64,000 nt of DNA from Mucilaginibacter sp. UR6-1 (GTDB taxonomy: Bacteria > Bacteroidota > Bacteroidia > Sphingobacteriales > Sphingobacteriaceae): positions 992,001-1,056,000 of the forward strand of contig NZ_JAJIWP010000002.1 of assembly GCF_020880975.1 (NCBI RefSeq). The letters run 5' to 3'. Below are positions 41,482 to 51,123 of this stretch, piece by piece. The notes under the pieces are model-generated. The model saw only the letters and a program-made list of their open reading frames with translations. It did no database searches and was not told the DNA's origin. How positions within the stretch are numbered: the first letter of the stretch is position 1; each line of letters opens with the position of its first letter. The translations under genes and the position numbers were made by a program.

Positions 41482-42147
41482 TTATTTTGATGTGATGGCT
41501 TGCTGTTTGTTCTTGTTATATTTTTTTAATGCCTTGTAGTATTTTTTTGATTTGAATTGCTCTGTTGCTTCTTTGTCATCAGCAATCATAAGTTTAAGGT
41601 TCTCGGGGCGAAAAGGCAATATCGGCATGTTTTCACCTTTTTGAATACCAACTATAGTTGTTTCGTCAAAGCTATCAGGGCTTTCAGCTAAAAAAGCGTA
41701 AGCTGTAATCGGTCCATCTATTACCTTAAACAGCCAACAACTATCAGTAGCCATTCCGTTCAGCATTTTTCCTGAATAACCGTCTTTACGAGAAATGCTG
41801 ATAGTTTCTTTAGGATATATTTTTACTTTACGGTTGGGGTCTGATTTTGGCAGGTTCTTATCCTCATATTCCAGGTAGTATTTATGTAAGGCGGTATCAA
41901 TATTTATTTTTGATCTTACATTCTGTACCATGCCTAAACTATCCGTTACCACAAAATCAAATTTGGGGTTATAGTTTTTGTAATAATTTAAGCCAAACAT
42001 ACTCATGCGAAGATTTCTGTCCATCATGCTATTCATAAACTGGCGGTTCAACATGCTGTTAACAGCAGCCATGTTTTGAGCAGATGAAACTTTAACGGAG
42101 ATTATTCCAAGAGCTATAAGGGGCAATAGTTTAAATCGTGATATCAT
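41482..42147 (-). CDS. secreted protein of unknown function (221 aa)
   Basis: Signal peptide ending VSSAQ, then a Met/Asn-rich stretch (NSMLNRQFMNSMMDRNLRMS) and a beta-rich part with one Cys (TDSCWLFKV), and a Lys-rich C-terminus (YYKALKKYNKNKQQ). No family recognised. First of a two-gene unit with the VOC protein. Confidence 0.7.
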   Translation of the reverse strand: MISRFKLLPLIALGIISVKVSSAQNMAAVNSMLNRQFMNSMMDRNLRMSMFGLNYYKNYNPKFDFVVTDSLGMVQNVRSKINIDTALHKYYLEYEDKNLPKSDPNRKVKIYPKETISISRKDGYSGKMLNGMATDSCWLFKVIDGPITAYAFLAESPDSFDETTIVGIQKGENMPILPFRPENLKLMIADDKEATEQFKSKKYYKALKKYNKNKQQAITSK

Positions 42148-42214
42148 TCAGGAGTATATTTTTTGTTAAAGATAAAGCAAAAAATATACTGCTGTAAACC
42201 GCGGCTTAAACTTT

Positions 42215-44071
42215 TTAATCGATGCTCTTACCCTTCATGGCATGGCTTATGGCCTGGTCCATCAGGCGTTCGGCAAAGGGGCGGGTAAACTCATTAAGCT
42301 CGTCAATACGTTTATGGATGAGGTCTTTGTCGCCGCTTTCCAGCGCTTGTTTCAGAGTGGCTACATACTCATTGGTTTGGGCGGTTTCTTCATCGGTTAC
42401 TGATGCACCATGTTTTTGCAAAAAGCGCTCAACGGTGTAGATCATCTGTTCGCCCTCGGTACGTGCTTCAATAATCATGCGCTGGCTTACATCATCCTTG
42501 GCATGGGTAATGCTGTCCATCAGCATTTGTTCCACCTGGTCGTCGGTAATACCATAGGTAGGCTTAACCTCAACCTCCTGTTTCACACCCGAACGCAGTT
42601 CAATAGCCTGTACCTTCAGGATACCATCCGCGTTCAGCAAAAAGTTTATATCTATTTTAGGGAAACCGGCGGGCATGGCCGGAATGCCTTTCAGGTTAAA
42701 TTCAGCCAGTTTACGGTTTTCCTTTACCAAGTCACGCTCGCCCTGGTAAACGGCAACCTTCATGTTCACCTGCCCATCAACCGATGTAGTATATTGCCTG
42801 CCGGCCTTGGTAGGCACTTTGGCATTGCGCGGGATGATCACGTCCATCAGTCCGCCCATGGTTTCAATTCCGAGGGAGAGGGGCGTAACATCAAGCAGCA
42901 AAATATCCTTACGGTTACCGGCCATAATATCGGCCTGTATGGCGGCACCCAAAGCAACCACCTCATCGGGGTTAACCTCATCGTGCACCGGGCGACCGAA
43001 AAACCCGGCCACCATTTGCTTAACCAGCGCCGTACGGGTTGAGCCGCCCACCATAACCACTTCGTCAATTTGCTTAACATCCAGTTTAGCATCTTTAAGC
43101 GCGTTTTGGCAGCAGGTTATGGTTTGCTGTACTTTGGGCAACATCAGTTGCTCAAAGGTTTGCTTATCAAGCGTGCACCATATATCACCCAGTTGCTCAT
43201 TAAATATACTTTGGTGGGCGAATGATTTTTTAGCTTCCTCAGCCTTTAAACGTAATTGTTGCGATAGCTCACGGTTTTCGGCAAGCTGTGCTTTATCCAG
43301 GTTATTTTTCTCTATCCAGTAGTCAATAATAACGCGGTCAAAATCATCGCCGCCTAAAAAGGTATCACCATTGGTGGCTAATACCTCAAAAATACCATTC
43401 TGTATTTGCAGTATGGATACGTCAAACGTACCACCGCCCAAATCATAAACGGCAATGGTTTTGGTTTCTTCCGGGTCGAGGCCTATGCCGTAAGCTAAAC
43501 TGGCGGCGGTTGGCTCGTTTACAATACGCAATACATCTAAACCGGCAAGTTTACCGGCATCGCGCGTGGCCTGGCGCTGCGAATCATTGAAATAAGCAGG
43601 TACGGTAATAACCGCGCGGTTAACCGGGGTTTTAAGGGCATGCTCGGCACGCTCTTTTAACTCCTTTAATATCAGTGCCGAGAGGTCAATGGGTGTATAA
43701 AATTTGTCGCCAACCTTTATTTTAACCAGGCTTTCGGTATTATCATCAATAACCTTGTACGAGAAAAAGTCTTTATAATTTTCAATATCATGGTATGAGC
43801 GGCCCAGCAGGCGCTTAACCGAGAAAATGGTATTCTGCGGATCGGTAACCAGGTAGTTTTTGGCATCATTACCCACGGTAATATCACCCGTTTGGCCAAA
43901 GTGTACTACAGAGGGTACTAAAACGCCTTTACCGGTATCATTAATTACCTGCGCGTTTTTATCAGGGTTGATAAAGGCCACCAGCGAGTTGGTGGTACCC
44001 AGATCTATACCTACAATAATTTCTTCCTTTTGTAATGAGCCTGTTGCCAGGTTTATAGAAACTTTAGCCAT
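42215..44071 (-). CDS. hscA: Hsp70-family chaperone HscA for iron-sulfur cluster assembly
   Basis: 618 residues, the specialised Hsp70 that helps clusters leave IscU. ATPase motifs: [29 protein letters not shown] and [15 protein letters not shown]. The substrate domain begins [14 protein letters not shown] and lacks the long EEVD/Gly-rich tail of DnaK; the C-terminus ends HAMKGKSID. IscU at 2879-3292 has the LPPVK motif recognised by HscA. It is 38 kb from the isc genes. No hscB or fdx is adjacent. Confidence 0.9.
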   Translation of the reverse strand: MAKVSINLATGSLQKEEIIVGIDLGTTNSLVAFINPDKNAQVINDTGKGVLVPSVVHFGQTGDITVGNDAKNYLVTDPQNTIFSVKRLLGRSYHDIENYKDFFSYKVIDDNTESLVKIKVGDKFYTPIDLSALILKELKERAEHALKTPVNRAVITVPAYFNDSQRQATRDAGKLAGLDVLRIVNEPTAASLAYGIGLDPEETKTIAVYDLGGGTFDVSILQIQNGIFEVLATNGDTFLGGDDFDRVIIDYWIEKNNLDKAQLAENRELSQQLRLKAEEAKKSFAHQSIFNEQLGDIWCTLDKQTFEQLMLPKVQQTITCCQNALKDAKLDVKQIDEVVMVGGSTRTALVKQMVAGFFGRPVHDEVNPDEVVALGAAIQADIMAGNRKDILLLDVTPLSLGIETMGGLMDVIIPRNAKVPTKAGRQYTTSVDGQVNMKVAVYQGERDLVKENRKLAEFNLKGIPAMPAGFPKIDINFLLNADGILKVQAIELRSGVKQEVEVKPTYGITDDQVEQMLMDSITHAKDDVSQRMIIEARTEGEQMIYTVERFLQKHGASVTDEETAQTNEYVATLKQALESGDKDLIHKRIDELNEFTRPFAERLMDQAISHAMKGKSID

Positions 44072-44150
44072 AACAGGGCAAATGTAGCAAGTTTTAACAG
44101 GCCGAATGTCTTTTTAATCTCTAATTCTCAATTCAATTGCATATTATTTA

Positions 44151-44158
44151 TATTTTTG
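44151..44158 (+). promoter_or_regulatory. -7 promoter element upstream of the large outer-membrane protein gene
   Basis: TATTTTTG fits TAnnTTTG and lies 22 bp before ATG 44181. No good -33 element seen. Confidence 0.4.
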
Positions 44159-44180
44159 TCGCCCCGATTATTTACTACGA

Positions 44181-47021
44181 ATGGGCAGGCATTTAATGAG
44201 TTATACAGGCTGTTTTATAAAAAAAAATCTGCCCGCAATTTTATTCAGTACAATTTTTTTGTTGACTGCCGGGCTGGCCAATGCGCAAACCTTTGGTGGT
44301 AACCCGCCATCGTTAAAGTGGCAGCAGGTAAATACAGAGGCCGCTCGGGTAATTTTTCCTGCGGGAATGGATAGCACCGGTACACGTGTAGCTGTACTGA
44401 TCAATCGGATAAATAACGTAGTAAAACCAACCATCGGCGTAAAGCAAAAGCAGGTTAATATTGTGCTGCAAAACCAAACTACCGAGAGTAACGGCTATGT
44501 TGGTTTGGCGCCGTTTCGCAGCGAGTTTTATTTAACCCCGCAGCAAAACAGCTTTGAACTGGGCAGCATACCATGGCCAGAAATGCTGGCCGTGCACGAG
44601 TTTAGGCACGTACAGCAATACAACAACTTTAACGTAGGCCTCTCGCATGTGTTAAAAATATTTTTTGGCGAAGGCGGGCAGGCATTTGGTAACGCGCTTA
44701 GCGTACCCAACTGGTTTTTTGAGGGCGATGCCGTATATAATGAAACATTAGTGAGCGCGCAGGGACGTGGGCGCTTACCTTATTTTTACAACGGCTTTCG
44801 CGGCTTATGGGCTGCCGGGAAAGATTATAACTGGATGAAGCTGCGCAACGGCTCGTATATTGATTATGTGCCCAACCATTACCCGCTTGGCTACATGATG
44901 GTGGCTTATGGCCGTGAAAAGTATGGCGATGATTTTTGGCGTAACGTTACCCATGACGCGGCTGCTTATAAAAGTTTGTTCTACCCATTTCAAAGCAGTG
45001 TTAAAAAGCATTCGGGGATAAGTTTTGGTGCTTTTCGTACCGCCGCGTCAGATCATTTCAGGCAACAGTTTAATGATGCCGCTCCGCAAAAGCAGGTTAA
45101 ACACTTTATTGCTGATGAAGAATTTCCGGCATTTGTTAACGATAGCACCATTATCTACCTAAAAAGCCCTTATAACCAAATAGCAAGCTTTGTTATACGC
45201 ACAGGTGGTAAGGAAAAAAAGATCACCACACGCGCCATATCTCAAGACAGGTATTTTGATTATAACAATGGCAAAATAGTATACTCAGCCTATCGCCGCG
45301 ACCTGCGCTGGGGGTACCGCAATTACCATGAAATACGCGTGGTTGACGTAAGCAACGGCCACGAGCGTACCATCACCGGTAAAACCAAATATTTTTCGCC
45401 TGCCTTTAGTGCCGATGGTAAGCGTATAGTAGCTGTGCAGGCAAACCCTGATGGTAGCGCCACACTGCACGTATTGAATGCGCAAACGGGCAAGCTAATA
45501 ACGGCAATTGCAAACCCTGATCGGTTATTTTATACTTACCCTAAGTTTTATGGTGATGATGTGCTCTCGGCTGTTCGCAACAACAGGGGAGAAATGGCCA
45601 TTATAAGGGTTAATACTGTTACCGGCAAACAGGAAAACCTGCTGCCTTTTAGCCATCAGCCGGCAGGCTATTTAACAATTAAGCAGGATACAGTTTATTT
45701 TACCGCCACATCGGGCATTAACGATGATTTGTTCGCTTTATCTGTTAATGATAAAAAACTGTTTAAACTAAAAACCGGAACTAAGACCATAGGCTATTAT
45801 CAGCCAACGGTATCTGCAGGCAAGCTGGCTTGGGTGGGCTTCACAGCCAGTGGCTATCAAATTATGCAAACCAATAAGCAGGATGTTAACTGGGAAGCAG
45901 TAGCTACCGGCAAACTGCCCGGCGGTTTACCTCAGTATAATGTTGCATCGCTTAATAAAAATGCGGCGTCGGGCTTAATTGAAAGGGTTGAGGATACGGT
46001 TTATAATTACCCTGTAGCTAAATACAGCAAAGGTTATAACCTGTTTAATTTTCACAGCCTGATACCTGAAATAAGCGACCCGGATTACCGCCTGTCTATC
46101 GTAGGGCAAAATGTGTTGAACACCTTTGAATCCGAACTGTATTTTAACTATAACCGTAACGAAGGTTACAAACAGGCAGGTTTTGATCTTACCTATGGTC
46201 AGCTTTTTCCATACCTGTCTGCCGGTGCCGATTATATTTATGAACGCCGCCGTATATACCGCGGCAGCGATGTTTACTGGAACGAGTTTAACATACATGG
46301 AGGTGTACAATTACCTTTTAACTTTACACGGGGCAAAAATATCACCGGCTTGAGTGTAGGCAGTGATTTGTATTACGCGCAAACCAATTACCAGGATGGT
46401 TTTGAGGCCTTTAACAGGCACTTTACTTACCTTAACAGTTACCTTAGCTTTTCAACCCGTGTACAACAGGCCAGGCAGCATATCAACCCCAGGTGGGGGC
46501 AAAGCCTGTTGTTCATCTATAAAAACGGGTTAAGCCTGTCGGCTAATCAATACCTGGCTTCGGGTACATTTTACCTGCCGGGTTTGTGGCCTAACCATAG
46601 TTTGGTTATCAATGCCGCGCATCAGCAGCATGGGCAAAACAACGCGGTAAGTTTTTCAAATAACTTCCCGTTTTCAAAAGGCTACTCGGTTGAAAATTTG
46701 TATAAGATGGATAAGCTGGGCGCTAATTACCATTTCCCGATTGCTTACCCTGATGCCGGGCTGGCCAATACCGTTTACCTGATGCGGATACGTGGAAATG
46801 CTTTTTACGAGTATACCCGCGCGTCTGACTTTTACACTACGGGCAACGTGTTTAAAGCCAATTTCAGGAGTGTGGGCGGAGCTGTGTTTTTTGATACCAA
46901 GTTTTTTAACGAAACGGCTATCTCATTCGGTGTAAGGTATAGCCGTTTGCTTGATCCGGATATTTTTGGTGGCACCGGCCGCGATCGTTTTGAGATAGTA
47001 CTGCCGGTAAGTATTTTTTAA
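44181..47021 (+). CDS. outer-membrane protein with HExxH metalloprotease domain, beta-propeller and beta-barrel
   Basis: 946 residues. A signal peptide ends near ANAQ. Residues 60-290 contain HEFRH (139-143) and, about 40 residues later, NWFFEGDAVYNE, in which E181 could be the third zinc ligand as in gluzincins. Residues 310-600 have TolB/WD-like blades (FSPAFSADGKRIVAVQANPD). Residues 640-946 are alternating strands rich in Tyr/Phe/Asn ending LPVSIF, a C-terminal barrel signature. The protease could be held on the outer membrane by its own barrel. Substrate unknown. Confidence 0.75.
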   Translation: MGRHLMSYTGCFIKKNLPAILFSTIFLLTAGLANAQTFGGNPPSLKWQQVNTEAARVIFPAGMDSTGTRVAVLINRINNVVKPTIGVKQKQVNIVLQNQTTESNGYVGLAPFRSEFYLTPQQNSFELGSIPWPEMLAVHEFRHVQQYNNFNVGLSHVLKIFFGEGGQAFGNALSVPNWFFEGDAVYNETLVSAQGRGRLPYFYNGFRGLWAAGKDYNWMKLRNGSYIDYVPNHYPLGYMMVAYGREKYGDDFWRNVTHDAAAYKSLFYPFQSSVKKHSGISFGAFRTAASDHFRQQFNDAAPQKQVKHFIADEEFPAFVNDSTIIYLKSPYNQIASFVIRTGGKEKKITTRAISQDRYFDYNNGKIVYSAYRRDLRWGYRNYHEIRVVDVSNGHERTITGKTKYFSPAFSADGKRIVAVQANPDGSATLHVLNAQTGKLITAIANPDRLFYTYPKFYGDDVLSAVRNNRGEMAIIRVNTVTGKQENLLPFSHQPAGYLTIKQDTVYFTATSGINDDLFALSVNDKKLFKLKTGTKTIGYYQPTVSAGKLAWVGFTASGYQIMQTNKQDVNWEAVATGKLPGGLPQYNVASLNKNAASGLIERVEDTVYNYPVAKYSKGYNLFNFHSLIPEISDPDYRLSIVGQNVLNTFESELYFNYNRNEGYKQAGFDLTYGQLFPYLSAGADYIYERRRIYRGSDVYWNEFNIHGGVQLPFNFTRGKNITGLSVGSDLYYAQTNYQDGFEAFNRHFTYLNSYLSFSTRVQQARQHINPRWGQSLLFIYKNGLSLSANQYLASGTFYLPGLWPNHSLVINAAHQQHGQNNAVSFSNNFPFSKGYSVENLYKMDKLGANYHFPIAYPDAGLANTVYLMRIRGNAFYEYTRASDFYTTGNVFKANFRSVGGAVFFDTKFFNETAISFGVRYSRLLDPDIFGGTGRDRFEIVLPVSIF

Positions 47022-47746
47022 AGATAGAGCTGTACCATTTGTCGCCAGTAGCGTGGGCGGTGTGCATAGTTATCCCAAATGTACAGGCTGTTAGGTATTC
47101 CTTTATCCCAAAGTAACTGGCTAAACTCGTAGTTGTTATTCAAAAAAGGATCGGTTTCGCCAATAGCGAAAATATACTCGGAGCCGCGCAGTTTATCCAG
47201 CAGATCGGCATGGTGCATATTGCCGATGAATTGCATGGGTGAGTTGTAGTAAATTGAATCGTCGCGGTAGCCATCAAACAGGTCTTTGAATTCACCTATT
47301 ACACGGGTAAGGTCATACCTGCCGCTCATGCATATTACTTTTTTAAAAACCGACGGATGTTTTAAGGCGATGTTAGCGGCATGGAAGGCGCCCATGCTGC
47401 AACCGGCCACTTCAAAAGTATCAGTATTGTTTTTTGAACGGATAAATGGCAGTAGTTCATCAAGTATATAGCCTTCGTACTGTAAATGCCTGTTTATACG
47501 TGCCGCCGGAGAAATTTCCTGATTATAAAAGCTTTCGCTGTCAATACTGTCAACGCAATATATCTGCAGGTGGCCATTTTCAAGCTGATCACGTAAAACC
47601 TCGATAATGCCCCAGTTCTCATAATCATAAAACCGGGCCATACGGGTAGGGAAGAAGAGTACCGCGCGGCCGCTATGCCCAAATACCAAAAGCTCCATAT
47701 CGCGCTGCAATATGGTACTATACCATTTATGATATTCCCTGTTCAT
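47018..47746 (-). CDS. alpha/beta-hydrolase esterase (esterase D-like)
   Basis: 242 residues, no signal peptide. The nucleophile elbow is AGCSMGAFHAAN with Ser. The Asp lies in GETDPFLNN and the His in WDNYAHRPRYW. It resembles the putative esterase family of EstD/Fes-like enzymes. Substrate unknown. Its stop codon overlaps that of the converging large outer-membrane gene (TTAA at 47018-47021). Confidence 0.85.
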   Translation of the reverse strand: MNREYHKWYSTILQRDMELLVFGHSGRAVLFFPTRMARFYDYENWGIIEVLRDQLENGHLQIYCVDSIDSESFYNQEISPAARINRHLQYEGYILDELLPFIRSKNNTDTFEVAGCSMGAFHAANIALKHPSVFKKVICMSGRYDLTRVIGEFKDLFDGYRDDSIYYNSPMQFIGNMHHADLLDKLRGSEYIFAIGETDPFLNNNYEFSQLLWDKGIPNSLYIWDNYAHRPRYWRQMVQLYL

Positions 47747-47808
47747 TTCGGCATAGCTTTTTGATGGTGAATATCAGTAGTGCATGTTACTTAATTGTGA
47801 ATAAATAA

Positions 47809-48405
47809 TTAATGATGAACCTTTAAATGATCAGATACTACCTGTTTCCACAGCTCGTAACCCTCCTTGCTTAAATGCAGTCCGTCATTAACAAAATACT
47901 TGCCTTTAGGATGGTCGCCGGCATCAACCATATGGCTAAATATATTAATAAAATGCCAGTTATTACCGCTTTTAACTATTTCAGTTTCAATTAAATTATT
48001 GGTGTATTTAAACCTGTCAATAATATTTCGGCGGTTTATGCTTGGCTTTAAGGATATATAATAGCAAGGTATATTGCCAAACCTGCTGCTTACCTCAACC
48101 ATTAGTTGCCTGAAAAAAATGTATACCTCTTCGGGGGTGCGGCCATCGCCCAAATCGTTATCACCGGCGTATACCACCATGCGCTTTGGGTTATAAGTAA
48201 GCATTATCCGTTTAAAAAACCATACACAAGCGGCAAGTGTTGAGCCGCCAAAACCAAGGTTAACGGGTTTCAGGTCGGCAAAATCGGTGTATAGGTTTTC
48301 CCATAGCCGTATTGACGAGCTACCGTAAAACAATGTTTCAGGCTCGTAGGGCAATTGCCGGCTTCGTTTCTCTAACTCCTTAACGTCTTCTTCGTACCAA
48401 TACAT
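47809..48405 (-). CDS. SGNH/GDSL-family hydrolase
   Basis: 198 residues. Block I is LFYGSSSIRLWENL (nucleophile Ser), block II LGFGGSTLAACVWF, block III VVYAGDNDLGDGRTP with Asn, and block V NDGLHLSKEGYELW with Asp and His. All SGNH residues are present. It has no signal peptide, so it acts in the cytoplasm or is exported by another route. It lies 63 bp upstream of the esterase gene on the same strand. Confidence 0.9.
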   Translation of the reverse strand: MYWYEEDVKELEKRSRQLPYEPETLFYGSSSIRLWENLYTDFADLKPVNLGFGGSTLAACVWFFKRIMLTYNPKRMVVYAGDNDLGDGRTPEEVYIFFRQLMVEVSSRFGNIPCYYISLKPSINRRNIIDRFKYTNNLIETEIVKSGNNWHFINIFSHMVDAGDHPKGKYFVNDGLHLSKEGYELWKQVVSDHLKVHH

Positions 48406-48630
48406 TCAAAAATACTTGTGTTTGCGGTTTCAAAGTAAGCAAATAATCAGCCAGCACAATATTATCATTTGCTTTTTAGCATCTGTATGCCAAATGCTTT
48501 TTAGTTAAAAACAAACATTTGGGTACAAAAATTAGTTGTTATACCGTTTATACAAGCCGCACAGATATATAGGTTAAACAATAGCGGCCAAGGTTTACGT
48601 TATAATATTTTGTCAATTTCTGATCGGTGA

Positions 48631-51123
48631 ATGGCTGAAAATCATTGGAAACGGTTTATGCGCTCTATTAAAGGAAAGGTGGTTTTTGCCTTTTTGCTGG
48701 CTTGTGTTGCCCTTTTTTTAGCATGGAGTGTTAGCAGGGGCGCCTTTGATGAAATGCTGGATGCAGTTGAAAATATCTCCGCCCCGAATGATAAACTGCG
48801 CATTGTGAATGATCTTTCGCGGCGTGTGGCCCAGCTTGACCAGATGCAGCGTATGCAGGTGTTGCGTAATGGCGGCGAACACGATAAATTTTTTAAAGAA
48901 ACCCGCCGCATTAATAAATCCATTGATACCCTGCAAGGTTTTTACCAGAATGACAGGGTGCAGCTTTGGCGCTTAAAATCGTTACGAAAGCTATTGCGTG
49001 AGCGCGATAAGCTGTTTATGAACTACCTCCAGGTGCGCGAAAAGCTGGTGAACAACAAGCTTTTTTCGGCACAGGTTGAGGTACTTAATGAGTTGGTTGA
49101 TAAAAATGCCAAGGCTGATAGCGCCGCTGTAACTACCGAGAAAAAAACATCCACCACCATCATCTACCCTCAGAATAATGAGGACAGGCGTGGTTTTTTT
49201 GGCAAGCTGTTCGGTAAAAAGAAAAAGCCTGCCGATACTGCATATAAGGTGGTAAGTGAACAACTTAATATTGAAAAGGATACCGTTGCCCAGGCTATTA
49301 AGGACAGCATTATGGAGAGCATGACCCAGGCTGTATCCCGTATCGAAAAAAATCAGTTGCGTAAAAGTGCCCAGTTCATTAACCAGGAGGTGGTGCTGGC
49401 GAATGCCAATACCAAGCTCATAACGCAAATTCTCTCTATCCTGAAACAGGTTGAAAATGAGGTAGTATCACAAATAGAGTATAATAACAGCCACGCAAAA
49501 ACAGTGGTGAATACCAGCGTTAAAAAGATAAGCCTGATCATGCTCGCTTTCTTTTTGATCACGCTGATACTGGTATCCTTAATATTGGCCGATATATCGC
49601 GCAGCAACCGTTACCGTAAGGAGTTGGAAGAAGCCAAGGAGATAGCCGAATATCATAGTATGGCCAAGCAGCGTTTCCTGTCAAACATGAGCCATGAAAT
49701 ACGTACGCCGCTGCAATCCATCATTGGCTATGCCGAACTCATCAGGCAGCAGGAGCATCCGCGCCGCAACCACATTGAGGCCATCTACCAATCGTCAGGC
49801 CATCTCATGCAGATTGTGGATGAGGTGCTGGATTATAACCGCATCATATCAGGCAAATTCACCTTTACCAACGCTGTGTTCAATATGCTCGAAGTGTTGA
49901 ACGAGGTAGCCTCGGTAGTGCGTTTTCAGGCTGAAAAGAAAAAACTCAAACTGGAGCTTAAAGCCAATTTTTCGCCCCGGGTTTATGTTGATGGTGATGC
50001 TTTCAGGCTAAAGCAGGTTTTATACAACCTGCTGGGTAATGCTATCAAATTTACTGATGAGGGTTCGGTAAGGCTGGCGGTAACATGCGTTACACAAGGT
50101 GGTCGCTTAAACTTTACGTTCAGGGTGGCTGATACGGGTATGGGTATGGCTCCTTCAGATCTGCAAAAGATCTTTAACGAGTTTGAGCAGGCCGATAATA
50201 ACCGTACGCAGATAGGTACCGGCCTGGGCCTTACCATTAGCAAGCAACTGGTTGAAGCGCAGGGCGGTAGTATACACGTAAGCAGCAGGCTGGGCCGGGG
50301 CTCGCAATTTATATTTCACCTGAGCTTCCCTGTAGCCGCCGAGCCGGAGAAGCATCATCAGCATACTGCCCCGCCTGTGTTAAAAGCGGGTACCGAAATG
50401 GTGTGGGTGGTAGATGATGATAATTTTATACTCGAAATGTGCTCGCTGATGCTTACCAGGCATAACATAAGCCACCGCAGTTTTAACTCGGCACAGCAGG
50501 TACTTGATGCCGCCTGGACCGAAGATGTAAAATATATCCTGATGGATATACGTATGCCGGGTATGAGCGGTATTGAGCTTTGCAAAGCCCTGCGTGCAAA
50601 ATTACCGGGCGAGGTACAAATATACGCGCTTACGGCACAGGTGATTCCGCAGGAGCGGGAGAGCATACTGGCCTCGGGTTTTAATGGTATTGTTAAAAAG
50701 CCGTTTAAAGAGCATGAGCTGATAGAGATATTTGATTTTGAGGACAATGATGTAACTAATGAGGATATTGATTTGCGAACCCTTGAGCAAATGACCTTTG
50801 GCGATAAGGATCAGCTTGCCCGCATACTCGAACTGTTTACCGAAGATACATTTAATGATATTAACAGCTTAAAACAGTTGCTGGAGAATTACAGTGATGA
50901 GTTACTTGAGCAAATAGCCCTCACGGTGCACCGCATGGCCGGGCGTACGGCTCAAATTGGAGCAAAACCGCTCGCTGCCGATTTGCGCGCTACCGAGCTT
51001 GAACTGAACAAGGCGGATACGATGACCAATACACTTTCAAACAAACTGCTTGCTTTGATCGTACGCTTGCAGCAACTGCGTGAACAGATACGACGCGACT
51101 ATCTTCACAACGCCGAAGTTTAA
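48631..51123 (+). CDS. hybrid sensor histidine kinase with receiver and Hpt domains
   Basis: 830 residues. Membrane helices at about 17-32 and 301-320 bracket a periplasmic helical sensor. HisKA box FLSNMSHEIRTPLQSIIG has phosphorylatable His 355. The ATPase motifs are NLLGNAIKF, DTGMGM and GTGLGL. A receiver domain (VWVVDDDNF, Asp 639 in ILMDIRMPGMSG) and a C-terminal Hpt domain (His 767 in VHRMAGRTAQIG) complete a phosphorelay. It converges with an NtrC-type regulator, the likely final acceptor. Confidence 0.95.
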   Translation: MAENHWKRFMRSIKGKVVFAFLLACVALFLAWSVSRGAFDEMLDAVENISAPNDKLRIVNDLSRRVAQLDQMQRMQVLRNGGEHDKFFKETRRINKSIDTLQGFYQNDRVQLWRLKSLRKLLRERDKLFMNYLQVREKLVNNKLFSAQVEVLNELVDKNAKADSAAVTTEKKTSTTIIYPQNNEDRRGFFGKLFGKKKKPADTAYKVVSEQLNIEKDTVAQAIKDSIMESMTQAVSRIEKNQLRKSAQFINQEVVLANANTKLITQILSILKQVENEVVSQIEYNNSHAKTVVNTSVKKISLIMLAFFLITLILVSLILADISRSNRYRKELEEAKEIAEYHSMAKQRFLSNMSHEIRTPLQSIIGYAELIRQQEHPRRNHIEAIYQSSGHLMQIVDEVLDYNRIISGKFTFTNAVFNMLEVLNEVASVVRFQAEKKKLKLELKANFSPRVYVDGDAFRLKQVLYNLLGNAIKFTDEGSVRLAVTCVTQGGRLNFTFRVADTGMGMAPSDLQKIFNEFEQADNNRTQIGTGLGLTISKQLVEAQGGSIHVSSRLGRGSQFIFHLSFPVAAEPEKHHQHTAPPVLKAGTEMVWVVDDDNFILEMCSLMLTRHNISHRSFNSAQQVLDAAWTEDVKYILMDIRMPGMSGIELCKALRAKLPGEVQIYALTAQVIPQERESILASGFNGIVKKPFKEHELIEIFDFEDNDVTNEDIDLRTLEQMTFGDKDQLARILELFTEDTFNDINSLKQLLENYSDELLEQIALTVHRMAGRTAQIGAKPLAADLRATELELNKADTMTNTLSNKLLALIVRLQQLREQIRRDYLHNAEV

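Noticed and set aside
42410..43042. 210-residue plus-strand open frame opposite hscA
   Set aside because: It lies entirely antisense to a clear HscA gene with strong motifs. Its residues (His/Asn-rich, no domain) are those expected of an antisense frame of GC-rich codons.
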